Assembly (NCBI GenBank): GCA_002163135.1
Contig: MAAN01000011.1
Span: 186,001-250,000, forward strand
Length of the DNA stretch: 64,000 bases
Reading direction: 5' to 3'
From: Alphaproteobacteria bacterium 46_93_T64
GTDB taxonomy: Bacteria > Pseudomonadota > Alphaproteobacteria > Sneathiellales > Sneathiellaceae
The first letter of the stretch is position 1, and the number at the start of each line of letters is the position of its first letter. Under the pieces are notes generated by a model. The model searched no databases, was not told the origin of the DNA, and saw only the letters and a list, made by a program, of their open reading frames with translations. Shown here piece by piece: positions 1 to 9,157 of this stretch. A program made the position numbers and the translations under genes.

Positions 1-57
1 CACAAATGATGACAAGAAAGGTACTCTTTTTCAAATAAATAAAAAGGAGAGACAAAA

Positions 58-876
58 ATGTCCGAAATGCCAGTCTGCGAAACATTGCTATTGGAACGTA
101 CTGAAGGTCGCCTTAATTTAAGCTTTAATCGGCCCGAAAGACGCAACGCTATAAATTCGGTTATGGGCGCTGAATTTGCCTCTGTCATCGAGTGGCTTAA
201 AGAAACACCGGCAGTTCGGGTTGTAGTCTTGCGAGGTGTTGGCGGGCATTTTTGTGCCGGCGGCGATATCAAAGAGCGCAAAAATATGGCTGATGAGGAG
301 CTTGACGGCTCTGAAGATCCCATTAAGGCACGTAACAAGAAAGCCGGATTAGCGTTTCAAGCATTCGAACATCTCCCCCAAACGACCATCTCAGTTGTAG
401 AAGGCTCAGCATTCGGCGGCGGTATGGGGTATGCCTGTCTGACTGACATTACTATTTTGACGAAGGGCGCTCGCATGGGGATGCCCGAAACGACTTTGGG
501 CGTGGCGCCAGCACAAATCGCGCCTTACGTGGTTAAGCGGATTGGCCTTACCCGCGCCCGACAGTTGGCGCTAACTGCAGAAAGATTTGATGGGCAAGCC
601 GCTTATAATTATGGAATAGGCCAGTATCTTTGTGAAGATCATGAAGTCAATCAGGTGACGGAAGATGTTGTGGCCAAGGTCCTGAATTGTGGTCCACTCG
701 CAAATGCTGCGACTAAAGAAATAATGCTCAAAGTCGGTAAGTTAAGTGATGAAGATCTGATCGCATTTTCTGCATCAAAATTCGCGACTCTAAATCGCGG
801 AGATGAAGGCAAAGAAGGACAAACGGCTTTTGCTGAAAAACGCAAACCTTCATGGCAGGTGATCGGCGATGAGTAA
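58..876 (+). CDS. enoyl-CoA hydratase/isomerase family protein
   Basis: Crotonase-fold protein of 272 aa, the usual length for a single-domain enoyl-CoA hydratase. Family hallmarks seen: HFCAGGD near residues 64-70 and GSAFGGG near 116-122 (the oxyanion-hole glycines), followed by MPETTLG with Glu near 144 at a position used catalytically in hydratases. The start is supported by AAGGAG a few bases upstream. Its last 8 bases overlap the next gene, an AtuA-like protein, so the pair is co-translated. By family knowledge AtuA/AtuE-type pairs act in acyclic terpene or leucine-type acyl-CoA degradation; the precise substrate here is inferred. It is probably cytosolic. Confidence 0.93.
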   Translation: MSEMPVCETLLLERTEGRLNLSFNRPERRNAINSVMGAEFASVIEWLKETPAVRVVVLRGVGGHFCAGGDIKERKNMADEELDGSEDPIKARNKKAGLAFQAFEHLPQTTISVVEGSAFGGGMGYACLTDITILTKGARMGMPETTLGVAPAQIAPYVVKRIGLTRARQLALTAERFDGQAAYNYGIGQYLCEDHEVNQVTEDVVAKVLNCGPLANAATKEIMLKVGKLSDEDLIAFSASKFATLNRGDEGKEGQTAFAEKRKPSWQVIGDE

Positions 877-2674
877 GAACCGCGAGACTAAAGTGATCCG
901 TATTGGCGGGGCTTCCGGATATTGGGGCGATAGTCAGGACGCACCAAGACAGCTGGTGATGCACGGTGATGTGGACTATCTGGTTTTCGATTATTTGGCT
1001 GAAGTGACCATGTCAATTTTGGTTCGCGCCAAGGAAAAATCGCCTGATCTTGGATATGCCAGAGATTTTGTCGATTTGGTAATGAAGCCGCTAATTCACG
1101 ATATCAAATCCAAAGGCATACGAGTTGTTGTAAACGCAGGGGGCGTAAATGTTCCAGCTTGTGCCGCGGCTTTACAAAAAGTAGCGGACGAGGCTGGTGT
1201 CAGTTTGAAGATCGGAACGGTTGAGGGGGACAATCTTCTGGATCAATTGGACGAATTGCAAGAGAACGGCATCAATGAAATGTTCTCTGGCGCCCCATTG
1301 CCAGAAAAAGTTATTAGCGCAAATGCTTATCTGGGAGCCTTTCCAATTGCGGCTGCGCTGAATGCAGGCGCGGATGTTGTGATCACGGGCCGCTGTGTGG
1401 ATAGTGCTGTCACGCTTGGACCGCTTATTCACGAGTTTGGATGGCGTGAGGATGATTTTGATAAACTCGCATCTGGAACGTTGGCAGGCCATATCATCGA
1501 ATGTGGGGCGCAGGCAACCGGTGGTAATTTCACAGATTGGCGCGATACTGTGGATGGTTGGGACAATATGGGGTACCCAATCGCCGTTTGTCGGAATGAC
1601 GGTAATTTCGCTATCACTAAACCTGCAGATACGGGTGGTATTGTCTCACGGCTCTCTGTCGGGGAGCAAATTTTATACGAAATTGGCGATCCTGCAGCCT
1701 ACATCATGCCGGATGTGGTTTGCGATTTCACTGAGGTTCAATTGAAAGAAACTCAAGCAGACTGGCTTGAAGTCTCAGGCGTCAAAGGATTGCCTCCCAC
1801 ACCAACCTACAAGGTTTCTGCTACATATCGGGATGGCTACCGTGCTACAGCGTCGACAATTATTACGGGGTTTGAAGCAGTTGAGAAGGGACAAGCTTAT
1901 TCGGATGCCTTGATCAAGCGGACCCGGCGGTTGTTTGCTGAACGAAATTTTGGCGACTATCGCGGCGTTGCCACACATATTGTCGGCGCGGACACTCTGT
2001 GGGGTGATAATGCAACAAGTCAGGCATTAGCGACTAGGGAAGTTACCGCAAGGATTGATGTACGTCATGATGAAAAGGCGGCCCTTGAATTATTCTCCAA
2101 GGAGACAACCGGTGTCGGGTTGTCCATGACAACAGGACGATGTTCTGCAGGTGCTGCGGGGCGGCCAAAGGTAACGCCGGTTGTTGCCATGTTCTCATTT
2201 CTCGTGGACAAAGAAAAAGTGTCCGCGAAGGTTTGTATCAATGGGGCAGAAATCTCTTATAATTCGCCTACTGTAAAAATCGACTCCAAGAAAAATCTAA
2301 CCGCACTGGTACCGGAAAGTGTGGTTCCTGTTCAAATTGAGAATGCGATCTCCATTCCATTGATCAAGCTTGCGGTGGCAAGAAGCGGTGATAAAGGGAA
2401 TAATGCAAACATCGGAGTAATGGCCCGAAAATCAGAATATCTTGATTATATTCGTGCCTCAATTACCGAAGACAGCGTGGCAAACTGGTTCAGCCATACT
2501 TTGCAAGGGGACGTTACCCGTTTCGAAGTTCCAGGAATGCAGGCGTTGAATTTTCTGATGACTGATTGTCTTGATGGCGGAGCAACATCGTCATTGCATC
2601 TGGATAACATGGGTAAAACCTATGCTCAGCAAATTCTGGCAATGCCTGTTTTGATACCGGAAGGTCTTATATAG
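869..2674 (+). CDS. AtuA-like (acyclic terpene utilization, DUF1446) protein
   Basis: 601 aa, matching the long form of the AtuA/DUF1446 family. The N-terminus RIGGASGYWGDS and the internal ITGRCVDSAVTLGPL and GGNFTDW segments are typical of it. The C-terminal ~110 residues (LIKLAVARSGDKGNNANIG onward) match the extra domain found in long AtuA proteins. The ATG at 869 lies inside the end of the hydratase gene (8-bp overlap), indicating an operon. AtuA is genetically linked to citronellol/geraniol catabolism in pseudomonads, but its biochemical role is poorly defined; in this organism it may serve branched acyl-CoA breakdown. It ends convergently over the regulator at 2667 (8-bp overlap of 3' ends). 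Confidence 0.88.
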   Translation: MSKNRETKVIRIGGASGYWGDSQDAPRQLVMHGDVDYLVFDYLAEVTMSILVRAKEKSPDLGYARDFVDLVMKPLIHDIKSKGIRVVVNAGGVNVPACAAALQKVADEAGVSLKIGTVEGDNLLDQLDELQENGINEMFSGAPLPEKVISANAYLGAFPIAAALNAGADVVITGRCVDSAVTLGPLIHEFGWREDDFDKLASGTLAGHIIECGAQATGGNFTDWRDTVDGWDNMGYPIAVCRNDGNFAITKPADTGGIVSRLSVGEQILYEIGDPAAYIMPDVVCDFTEVQLKETQADWLEVSGVKGLPPTPTYKVSATYRDGYRATASTIITGFEAVEKGQAYSDALIKRTRRLFAERNFGDYRGVATHIVGADTLWGDNATSQALATREVTARIDVRHDEKAALELFSKETTGVGLSMTTGRCSAGAAGRPKVTPVVAMFSFLVDKEKVSAKVCINGAEISYNSPTVKIDSKKNLTALVPESVVPVQIENAISIPLIKLAVARSGDKGNNANIGVMARKSEYLDYIRASITEDSVANWFSHTLQGDVTRFEVPGMQALNFLMTDCLDGGATSSLHLDNMGKTYAQQILAMPVLIPEGLI

Positions 2675-3347
2675 GGAAATGGGCTTGGAATTGGGTAGAC
2701 CCTTTTGGAGTGAAGGTAACAATGCGGCTGCCTTCATCCCGTTTCGCCCAACCTAAAGAATAGAAACGATTTAGCAATTCGGTTCCCAATGTTCCCGCTA
2801 AATGGCTGCGTCGGGCACTCCAGTCGAGACAGGACTTACAGACGGGACGCCTTGGTTTCTTAAGGGCTTCTGGATCTATGCCGAGTAGCTCGACAAATGA
2901 GATACCCTGATCCGATAGGGTGAGTTCTGTATCAACTCCTATAATGTGTTCATAGCGGATCAGGCTGTCTAACATCTGAACTCCCATTTCACCGGCTAAG
3001 TGATTGTAGCAAACTCTCGCATTTCTAAGGGCTGGATCTTTGGGACCAGTTCGCACCCGCGTGTGGCCTTTTTTCGCGGCAAAACCCAACATGCTTTCAA
3101 GAAGGCTCCCGACATCATCATCAGCCAAAGTGAAATATTTGTGTCTTCCTTGTTTCCTTCGATGGAGAAGGCCGCCAGCTTCAAGTTTTTTCAAATGTGA
3201 GCTGGTTGTCTGCAACGTCACGCTGGCTTCTGCTGCAAGTTCGGTCGCAGTAAGCGCCTTACCGCTTAGGAGCGCCATAAGTATGTTGGCGCGTGCTGGG
3301 TCTCCAATTAGTGAGCCGAGCAAGGCAATATCTGGACCTTCTTTCAT
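2667..3347 (-). CDS. ArsR-type winged-helix transcriptional regulator with C-terminal extension
   Basis: 226 aa. The N-terminal ~85 residues form an ArsR winged helix: LTATELAAEASVTLQTTSSH is the helix-turn-helix and LLHRRKQGRHKYFTL the wing. The remaining ~140 residues are an extension, making it about twice the length of a plain ArsR repressor; it contains a CKSC pair (RPVCKSCLDW) that could bind metal or sense redox, which is inference. The start is supported by AGGA upstream on the minus strand. It is divergent from the NIPSNAP/ABM/EamA operon with only 73 bp between starts, so it most likely controls that operon and itself. Confidence 0.85.
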   Translation of the reverse strand: MKEGPDIALLGSLIGDPARANILMALLSGKALTATELAAEASVTLQTTSSHLKKLEAGGLLHRRKQGRHKYFTLADDDVGSLLESMLGFAAKKGHTRVRTGPKDPALRNARVCYNHLAGEMGVQMLDSLIRYEHIIGVDTELTLSDQGISFVELLGIDPEALKKPRRPVCKSCLDWSARRSHLAGTLGTELLNRFYSLGWAKRDEGSRIVTFTPKGSTQFQAHFPI

Positions 3348-3420
3348 ACTTCGATCCTAATCGAAGCATTAATGAATGGCAATCCGTAAAATGGGCGTAC
3401 ATTTATTATGGAGACCAAAC

Positions 3421-3747
3421 ATGATTACCTGTTTTATTCGCTATCACATTGATCCCACAAAGAAAGAACAATTTGTTCAGTATGCTCAAAATTGGGGGCA
3501 AGCAATCCCGCGTTGCGGGGCCGATCTAGTTGGATATTATGCACCCCATGAAGGATCGAGTACATTAGCCTATGGCGTCTATAACATTGAAAATTTAGCA
3601 GAATATGAAGCCTACCGCGCGCGACTTTCAGCGGATCCTCTAGGTCGCGAGAATTATGAGTTCGCTCAAAAAGAAAAGTTTTTACTTCGGGAGGATCGCA
3701 CGTTTCTTAAGCTGGTATCTGAACCCCATGGACGAAAGGTGATTTGA
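3421..3747 (+). CDS. NIPSNAP family protein
   Basis: Small dimeric alpha/beta-barrel type protein. ITCFIRYHIDPTKKEQFVQYAQNW at the start and the GYYAPHEGSSTLAYGVYNIENLAEYEAYRARL middle are typical NIPSNAP features. The ORF track begins at 3376, but the ATG at 3421 has a GGAG ribosome site just upstream and fits the family N-terminus, giving 108 aa. It is first in a three-gene operon with an antibiotic-biosynthesis-monooxygenase-like protein (start codon overlapping this stop) and an EamA exporter. NIPSNAP and ABM domains share a fold; function in bacteria is generally unassigned, possibly small-molecule modification coupled to export. Confidence 0.85.
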   Translation: MITCFIRYHIDPTKKEQFVQYAQNWGQAIPRCGADLVGYYAPHEGSSTLAYGVYNIENLAEYEAYRARLSADPLGRENYEFAQKEKFLLREDRTFLKLVSEPHGRKVI

Positions 3748-4094
3748 TGATAGCTGTAATCTTTGAAGTGATCCCCCACAAAGAAACAAAGCAACAATAT
3801 CTGGACATTGCGGCCTCGCTTGCACCGAGGCTGAAGGAAATTGATGGATTTATTTCGGTAGAGCGGTTCCAGAGTTTAACCAATGAAAATAAAATCCTGT
3901 CGCTTTCTTTCTTCCGCGATGAAGAAGCAGTTACACAATGGCGTAATTTGGAGAAGCATCGTTCGGCGCAAAGCGCAGGCCGAGGCGGCGTTTTTGAAGA
4001 TTATCATTTACGTATTGCGCATGTTGTACGGGATTATGGTATGTTTGATCGCAACCAAGCGCCAAAAGATAGCAAAGAGCTACATAATGAATAA
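3747..4094 (+). CDS. antibiotic biosynthesis monooxygenase (ABM) domain protein
   Basis: About 115 aa, one ferredoxin-like ABM domain. MIAVIFEVIPHKETKQQYLDIA starts it, IDGFISVERFQSLTNENKILSLSFFRDEEAVTQWRN forms the core, and the tail has the HRSAQSAGRGGVFEDYHLRIAHVVRDYG pattern common in these proteins. The ORF track starts at a TTG (3744), but the adjacent ATG at 3747 overlaps the stop of the preceding gene and is the more natural start. The 3' end overlaps the ATG of the EamA transporter by 8 bp. ABM proteins are heme-degrading or quinone-forming monooxygenases or simple ligand binders; which applies here cannot be told. Confidence 0.85.
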   Translation: MIAVIFEVIPHKETKQQYLDIAASLAPRLKEIDGFISVERFQSLTNENKILSLSFFRDEEAVTQWRNLEKHRSAQSAGRGGVFEDYHLRIAHVVRDYGMFDRNQAPKDSKELHNE

Positions 4095-4995
4095 TAAAAA
4101 CAAGGCTCCGGTTGGCGAGCTTGCTCTGTTGGGCATGCTCGCACTTCTTTGGGGATCGTCTTACTATTTGACGAAAATTGCAGTTGGGACTATTCCGCCA
4201 GTTACTCTAATTGCCGTTCGCGTAAGTATAGCGGCAATTTTTCTGGTGATCGTTGTTTTCGTTAAGGGAGACGTTTTTCCAAAAGATAAAAAAACATGGA
4301 GAATGTTGCTTTTGCAATCCTTCTTCAACAGCATTGGTGGCTGGACATTGTTGGCCTGGGGGCAGCAGTATGTAGACAGCGCGCTGGCGAGTGTATTGAA
4401 TTCGACATCTCCGATTTTTGTCTTCTTTTTTACAGTGCTTGTGACACGTCATGAAAAAATGTCGTCTCTGAAACTGGTCGGCGCTTGTCTCGGGGTGTTT
4501 GGGGTTGCGCTCATTGTTGGGGCGGATGCGCTTCAAGGCATAGGCCAACAGGTGATGGCTCAAATTGCTGTTTTAGGGGGTGCGGCTCTGTATGCCTGTG
4601 CGGCTATTTATGGAAAGCGATTTTCGCATTTGCCCCCGACGATTACAGCAGCTGGGACGATGCTTTGCGCGAGCATTTGCCTTATACCGTTAAGCTTTGT
4701 TTTTGAAAACCCAATGGCAGTACGTCCTGCAACTGAAGCAGTGTTAGCTATCGTGTTCCTTGGTGTCGTCTCAACAGGAATTGCACTTTTGGTGTATTTT
4801 CGTCTGGTTCAGACTTTGGGATCGATGGGAGTTGCAAGCCAAAGCTATTTGCGGGCAGGGGTCGGTGTAATATTGGGTGTTGTCCTGCTCGGAGAGCATA
4901 TAACACCGGTTATGGGATTGGGGCTTGCAGCAGCTATACTCGGTGTTGCCGCAATCAATACCCCAACACGAACTAAAGAACTTGCTACTGAGTAA
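4087..4995 (+). CDS. EamA family (drug/metabolite) transporter
   Basis: 302 aa from the ATG at 4087; the ORF track runs further upstream through the preceding gene. Two EamA repeats with about ten hydrophobic segments: the first begins LALLGMLALLWGSSYYLTKIA with the typical WGSSY motif, and the second starts near AQIAVLGGAALYACAAIYGKR. The late motif YLRAGVGVILGVVLLGE is characteristic of DMT-superfamily exporters. The start overlaps the ABM gene, so translation is coupled. Probably exports a small metabolite handled by the two upstream proteins (inference). Its 3' end overlaps convergently with the hydrolase at 4985. Confidence 0.92.
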   Translation: MNNKNKAPVGELALLGMLALLWGSSYYLTKIAVGTIPPVTLIAVRVSIAAIFLVIVVFVKGDVFPKDKKTWRMLLLQSFFNSIGGWTLLAWGQQYVDSALASVLNSTSPIFVFFFTVLVTRHEKMSSLKLVGACLGVFGVALIVGADALQGIGQQVMAQIAVLGGAALYACAAIYGKRFSHLPPTITAAGTMLCASICLIPLSFVFENPMAVRPATEAVLAIVFLGVVSTGIALLVYFRLVQTLGSMGVASQSYLRAGVGVILGVVLLGEHITPVMGLGLAAAILGVAAINTPTRTKELATE

Positions 4996-5920
4996 AAAAG
5001 GAAACCAGTTCTTTTGAGACTTCATCCGGCATACTGTAGGTAATCGCATGAGTACCTTCTTTTAGGAATTTTAAGGAAGCAGACGGTATCGCGGTTTTTA
5101 GAAGTTCAGCATTTGACGGTGGAACGACTGTGTCTTCGGTTCCCCATATTGCCAGAACTGGAAGATCTGTCCGGCCTACATCAATATATTCCGTTTGCAT
5201 GTCGCTCATGGGGAAATGCCTTAGCGTTGACAACAATGCGGGCAGATATCCTGCATATGCCATTTGCGCGTCATAGCGTGCAACGATATCAGGAATAGCT
5301 TTTCCTTGATTGGCAGGCTTTTGCATTTCTTCCAGCATTGATTTGCGGCCCACGACATCCATCAGCCAATCTCCCATGATCGGGAGTTTGATAATTTGTG
5401 CCATAGTGCCTTCGTTTACGGGAAAGCCAGCAGGCGCAATCAACGCGAGATTTTTGACCTTGTCAGGGTGGTTCGCTGCGAAAAAGGTAGAAACAGCTCC
5501 GCCCATAGAATAGCCAACCATATTAACCGGACGTTTGATATTCATTTGTTCGAGTAAACGCAGAAGTTGCGTGTCGTAGAATTTCGCATCGTATACAGTA
5601 TTTGGGCGATCACTCCACCCACGCCCAAAGTGATCGTATGTTAAAACACGTAATCCAGCATTGGTTAGATTAACTAGAAGGCCTTTCCAGACAAAACTGG
5701 GCGTGGAAAATCCGTGAACTAAAACAGTAACGTCACCATTTTCTGGTCCATGCCATTGGTAATGAACTTTTCCATTTTCGAGGTTAGCAAAATTACCTGG
5801 GGCTTCTGCTCGTGCTGTTTCATCAAGGAGTTTAAGTTCGTTTACGATTGTGGACCGATAATACTCGGCAGCTCCCACTAGGACTGCGACTATCCCGATA
5901 AGCCAATATAATTTTTTCAT
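4985..5920 (-). CDS. membrane-anchored alpha/beta hydrolase
   Basis: 311 aa. An N-terminal hydrophobic stretch (LYWLIGIVAVLVGAAEYYRS) is a signal anchor, so the enzyme is probably on the periplasmic side. The alpha/beta-hydrolase core has the oxyanion segment LVHGFSTPSFVW, nucleophile elbow GYSMGG, acid region WGTEDTVVPP and histidine in EGTHAITYSMP. AGGGGAGG-like ribosome site upstream supports the start. Substrate unknown; the pattern fits esterase, lipase or C-C hydrolase relatives. Monocistronic, facing the EamA operon. Confidence 0.88.
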   Translation of the reverse strand: MKKLYWLIGIVAVLVGAAEYYRSTIVNELKLLDETARAEAPGNFANLENGKVHYQWHGPENGDVTVLVHGFSTPSFVWKGLLVNLTNAGLRVLTYDHFGRGWSDRPNTVYDAKFYDTQLLRLLEQMNIKRPVNMVGYSMGGAVSTFFAANHPDKVKNLALIAPAGFPVNEGTMAQIIKLPIMGDWLMDVVGRKSMLEEMQKPANQGKAIPDIVARYDAQMAYAGYLPALLSTLRHFPMSDMQTEYIDVGRTDLPVLAIWGTEDTVVPPSNAELLKTAIPSASLKFLKEGTHAITYSMPDEVSKELVSFFTQ

Positions 5921-5990
5921 TCAGATACCTCCCCTTTAACTTCTTTTCTAGAAGAGTAATTAAAATTAGGGATTTCTGAAACAAAATTAA

Positions 5991-6008
5991 TCCCTCATGT
6001 GTGAGGGA
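5991..6008 (-). terminator. hairpin downstream of polyprenyl synthase
   Basis: Perfect 7-bp inverted repeat TCCCTCA-TGTG-TGAGGGA. Read on the minus strand it lies 52 bp past the polyprenyl synthase stop and is followed by a T-rich but interrupted tract, so it is a weak terminator candidate. Confidence 0.45.
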
Positions 6009-6059
6009 ATAATGTTTAAAGGCTATCAACAAAATCAATAATGGGGCTCGGCATATTTT

Positions 6060-7106
6060 TTAGTAAGCGCGCTCAATAGCGAAATCTACAGCATCAATTA
6101 ATGCTGATTTGACGTCACTATCTTCAAAGGTATTTAGCGCTTCTTTTGCTAAGGCACCATATTTCCGTGCAGAAGCAAATGTGTCTTCAATTGTGCCATG
6201 TTTTTCAATCAATTCCAGTGCATGTTCCAGATCACCATCCTTCTGGTTATCTTCAATAACACGTGCCCAGAATTTCGTCTCTTCCGGCGTAGCTTTACGA
6301 ATGGCGAGTAGAACCGGAAGGGTCACTTTACCTTCACGGAAATCATCACCGATAGCTTTACCCAGAGACTGTTGTTCGGATGAGTAATCAAGCGCGTCAT
6401 CAATTAGCTGAAAAGCGATGCCGAGGTTGGTGCCGTAATCACCAAGTGCTTCAATCTCTTTCTTGCTACGATCCGCGACAACCGCGCCAACTTCGCAGGC
6501 AGCGGTAAACAGGGCCGCTGTTTTAGCTGCAATAACTTTGAAATAGCTTTCTTCGGTTAATGTAATGTCGCCGACATTCATCAACTGCAAAACTTCGCCT
6601 TCTGCAATGACCGCTGATGCACCAGATAGAATGCGTAAAACTTCGAGTGATCCGTCTTCCACCATCAACTGGAAAGAGCGGCTGAAAAGGAAGTCGCCGA
6701 CAAGAACACTTGCCTGGTTGCCCCAAAGCGCGTTCGCGGTTTGATTGCCGCGGCGAAGATTACTTTCGTCGACAACATCATCATGAAGTAATGTCGCTGT
6801 ATGAATGAACTCAACACACGCTGCCAGCTTTTTAGCGCGATCTCCCTCGTATCCACAAAGTTTGGCGGCGCCTAATGTGAGTACCGGACGAAGTCTTTTT
6901 CCACCTGCTGCAATCAAATGACGGGCAAGTGTTGGGATCAACTCTACATCGCTGTGCATTCTATCCAGAATTATCTGATTAGTATCATCAAGGTCTGATT
7001 TGACGATGTTCATAAGCGGCTGCAAAGACGCCTTTTGTTGCGCTGGAGCAATGTTTTTTAATTCAGTTGGTGCTGACAAAGTAACTTCTTTCACTGTCGC
7101 CGCCAT
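6060..7106 (-). CDS. trans polyprenyl diphosphate synthase (octaprenyl/decaprenyl type)
   Basis: 348 aa, typical of long-chain prenyl diphosphate synthases that make the ubiquinone side chain. First aspartate-rich motif LLHDDVVDESNLRRG and second QLIDDALDYS are both intact, followed by GDDFREGKVTLPVLLA. It elongates farnesyl diphosphate with isopentenyl diphosphate in the cytosol. Divergent from the DUF2007/methyltransferase/S49 operon, an arrangement widely conserved in alphaproteobacteria. No strong ribosome site is visible at the ATG; the first ~35 residues are poorly conserved, so the start is less certain than the function. Confidence 0.94.
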   Translation of the reverse strand: MAATVKEVTLSAPTELKNIAPAQQKASLQPLMNIVKSDLDDTNQIILDRMHSDVELIPTLARHLIAAGGKRLRPVLTLGAAKLCGYEGDRAKKLAACVEFIHTATLLHDDVVDESNLRRGNQTANALWGNQASVLVGDFLFSRSFQLMVEDGSLEVLRILSGASAVIAEGEVLQLMNVGDITLTEESYFKVIAAKTAALFTAACEVGAVVADRSKKEIEALGDYGTNLGIAFQLIDDALDYSSEQQSLGKAIGDDFREGKVTLPVLLAIRKATPEETKFWARVIEDNQKDGDLEHALELIEKHGTIEDTFASARKYGALAKEALNTFEDSDVKSALIDAVDFAIERAY

Positions 7107-7224
7107 TTGGCGAAATTTGTGCAGAGCATAGTCTAAGATAATTTGCGGTCAAGTTACAGTACAAAGCCTTGGTTTCTTTGTGAATAGCGATTAATGTTGA
7201 ACAAAAGAGGGGAGTACAAAATTC

Positions 7225-7443
7225 GTGGTTGAACTTATTCGAACAAATGATCTTGTATTGATTTCATATCTTGTATCTGTTTTGGAAGATGAAGATATCG
7301 GTGCTGTTGTTCTAGATGAACACACTTCTATTTTGGAAGGCAGTATTGGTGCTATTCAAAAGCGTATTGTCGTTCGGGAAACAGATCTTTGGGCGGCGAA
7401 ACAGATCATAAGAGATCTCGCTCCTGGTGAGTTGAAAGAATAA
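7225..7443 (+). CDS. DUF2007 domain protein
   Basis: 72 aa, beginning at a GTG with a GAGGGGAG ribosome site upstream. MVELIRTNDLVLISYLVSVLEDEDIGAVVLDEHTSI is the conserved start of DUF2007 (putative signal-transducing small proteins) and the end IVVRETDLWAAKQIIRDL completes the family. It sits 6 bp before the methyltransferase gene, as in many alphaproteobacteria. Molecular role unknown. Confidence 0.88.
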   Translation: MVELIRTNDLVLISYLVSVLEDEDIGAVVLDEHTSILEGSIGAIQKRIVVRETDLWAAKQIIRDLAPGELKE

Positions 7444-7449
7444 ACCCTG

Positions 7450-8223
7450 ATGCAATGGACAACTGACGGATTTTTAGGCGGTAAGTTGAGAATTAAACAA
7501 CCTGAGAAAGGTTTCCGCGCAGGCTCTGACGCTGTACTTCTTGCTGCTAGTGTCGACATATCCGAAGATCAAAGTTTGCTCGATGTCGGGTGCGGTGTTG
7601 GAACTGCAGCACTCTGTGTTAAATGGCGTGAGCCTTATTGCAATGTGTTTGGTTTGGAATTCCAATCAGAACTTGCGGGCGCAGCCAGAGAGAATGCGGT
7701 GCTGAATGAACTGGATCATAAATTTGAAATTCTAGATGCGAATATTGCCGATCGCCAGCAATTCAAGAGTCTATTTGGTCCCAATGGTCGAGAGTTTTTA
7801 GCAGATGCATTCGATCACGTAATCACCAACCCACCTTTTTATGAAGAGGGGAAAGCCCAACGCTCTCCCAGTGAAATTCGGACAAAAGCGCATATCGAAG
7901 GAGAGGCCGATCTAGAATTCTGGATTAGGTTTTGTGTCGCCAGATTGAAGCCGAAAGGAAGTCTGACAGTTATTCACAGAGCTGATCGCCTCGATGATTT
8001 GCTAGCGCATATGGGCGAAGGTTGTGGAAGTTTGAAAATTATCCCGCTTTGGCCAAATAGCACGACACCTGCAAAACGCGTACTGGTGCAGGGAATCAAG
8101 ACTGGAAAAGGACCGCTGAAATTGCTTTCGGGCGTAGTTTTGCATGAAATGGACGGTAAACCGACAGAAAATGCTGAAAAACTCCTCCGAAGTGGGGCCC
8201 CTTTGTCTCAAATTGGGAATTAG
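7450..8223 (+). CDS. class I SAM methyltransferase, TrmN6-like (tRNA1Val m6A37)
   Basis: 257 aa. SAM-binding motif I is LLDVGCGVGTAALCV and the N6-adenine methyltransferase signature NPPF occurs in VITNPPFYEEG. The N-terminal GFLGGKLRIKQPEKGFRAGSDAVLLAA is the conserved opening of the TrmN6/YfiC family, which methylates A37 of tRNA-Val. Second gene of the DUF2007 operon, followed closely by the S49 peptidase. Assignment to tRNA rather than another substrate follows from family similarity only. Confidence 0.88.
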   Translation: MQWTTDGFLGGKLRIKQPEKGFRAGSDAVLLAASVDISEDQSLLDVGCGVGTAALCVKWREPYCNVFGLEFQSELAGAARENAVLNELDHKFEILDANIADRQQFKSLFGPNGREFLADAFDHVITNPPFYEEGKAQRSPSEIRTKAHIEGEADLEFWIRFCVARLKPKGSLTVIHRADRLDDLLAHMGEGCGSLKIIPLWPNSTTPAKRVLVQGIKTGKGPLKLLSGVVLHEMDGKPTENAEKLLRSGAPLSQIGN

Positions 8224-8261
8224 TACTTGCGCCTTTTAATTGCGTGATTACGTTAGTTGCT

Positions 8262-9125
8262 ATGAAAATAAAGTCACTGATAGAAAAAACACCGCTGAAA
8301 CGTTGGTTGAAAAAAGATCCTGTTGTGGCGGTTATTCCGCTTCATGGTGTCATCGCTTCTGGCGGAGGTAAGCTTCGCGGGGAAAACCTGAACCTTATGG
8401 CATTGGCGCAAGTCATTAACGATGCTTTCGAAACCAAAGGGCTTGTGGCCGTCGCGCTATCAGTAAATTCGCCGGGGGGATCTCCCGTGCAGTCAGCTTT
8501 AATCGCGACACGTATTCGTCAACTAGCAGACGAAAAAGAGATCCCGGTTTATGCCTTCGCCGAAGATGTTATGGCTTCTGGAGGATATTGGTTGGGACTT
8601 TGTGCCGACGAAATTTATGCTGATAAAAACTCAATCGTTGGCTCGATTGGTGTGATTTCGGCAGGGTTCGGCTTTACTGGTTTGATGGATAAGCTGGGTG
8701 TGGACAGACGTACCTACTCGGCGGGCGAGAATAAAGCCAAACTGGACCCGTTTAGTCCGGAACAAGAAAAAGATGTTGAGTGGCTGAAATCGCTGCAAGT
8801 GGAAATACATGACAATTTCAAAAACTTTGTCAAAGAACGCCGCGGTGATCGTTTGAAGAAACGTAAAGATAAAGAATTGTTTTCCGGAGATGTTTGGACG
8901 GGAAGCAAGGCTGTAGAGCTTGGTCTGATCGATGGGATTTCTGATCTACGCGGTTTTATGCGCGAAAAATATGGCAAGAAAGTCAAATTCGAACTTCTTG
9001 AAGGACGCCGTAGCTGGATTCAAAAAACACTTGGACTTGGGTCGCAGTCACTCGCATCTGAGGCCGTCAGTTCTGTCGTGGATGCAGCTAAGAATGAAGC
9101 CGCCTGGAATAAATATAGTCTTTGA
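8262..9125 (+). CDS. S49 family signal peptide peptidase-like serine protease
   Basis: Single-domain S49 (SppA/SohB-type) protease of about 287 aa. The catalytic serine is in EDVMASGGYWLGL and the general-base lysine in AGENKAKLDPFSPEQ, with SIVGSIGVISAGFGF between them. The ORF extends six codons upstream to a GTG at 8244; neither start has a clear ribosome site and I chose the ATG. No obvious transmembrane segment is seen at the N-terminus, as in several short alphaproteobacterial S49 proteins. Expected to digest membrane-released signal peptides. Confidence 0.87.
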   Translation: MKIKSLIEKTPLKRWLKKDPVVAVIPLHGVIASGGGKLRGENLNLMALAQVINDAFETKGLVAVALSVNSPGGSPVQSALIATRIRQLADEKEIPVYAFAEDVMASGGYWLGLCADEIYADKNSIVGSIGVISAGFGFTGLMDKLGVDRRTYSAGENKAKLDPFSPEQEKDVEWLKSLQVEIHDNFKNFVKERRGDRLKKRKDKELFSGDVWTGSKAVELGLIDGISDLRGFMREKYGKKVKFELLEGRRSWIQKTLGLGSQSLASEAVSSVVDAAKNEAAWNKYSL

Positions 9126-9157
9126 TTCGCAAGTCGTCACAAATTTGAAAGTTTAAT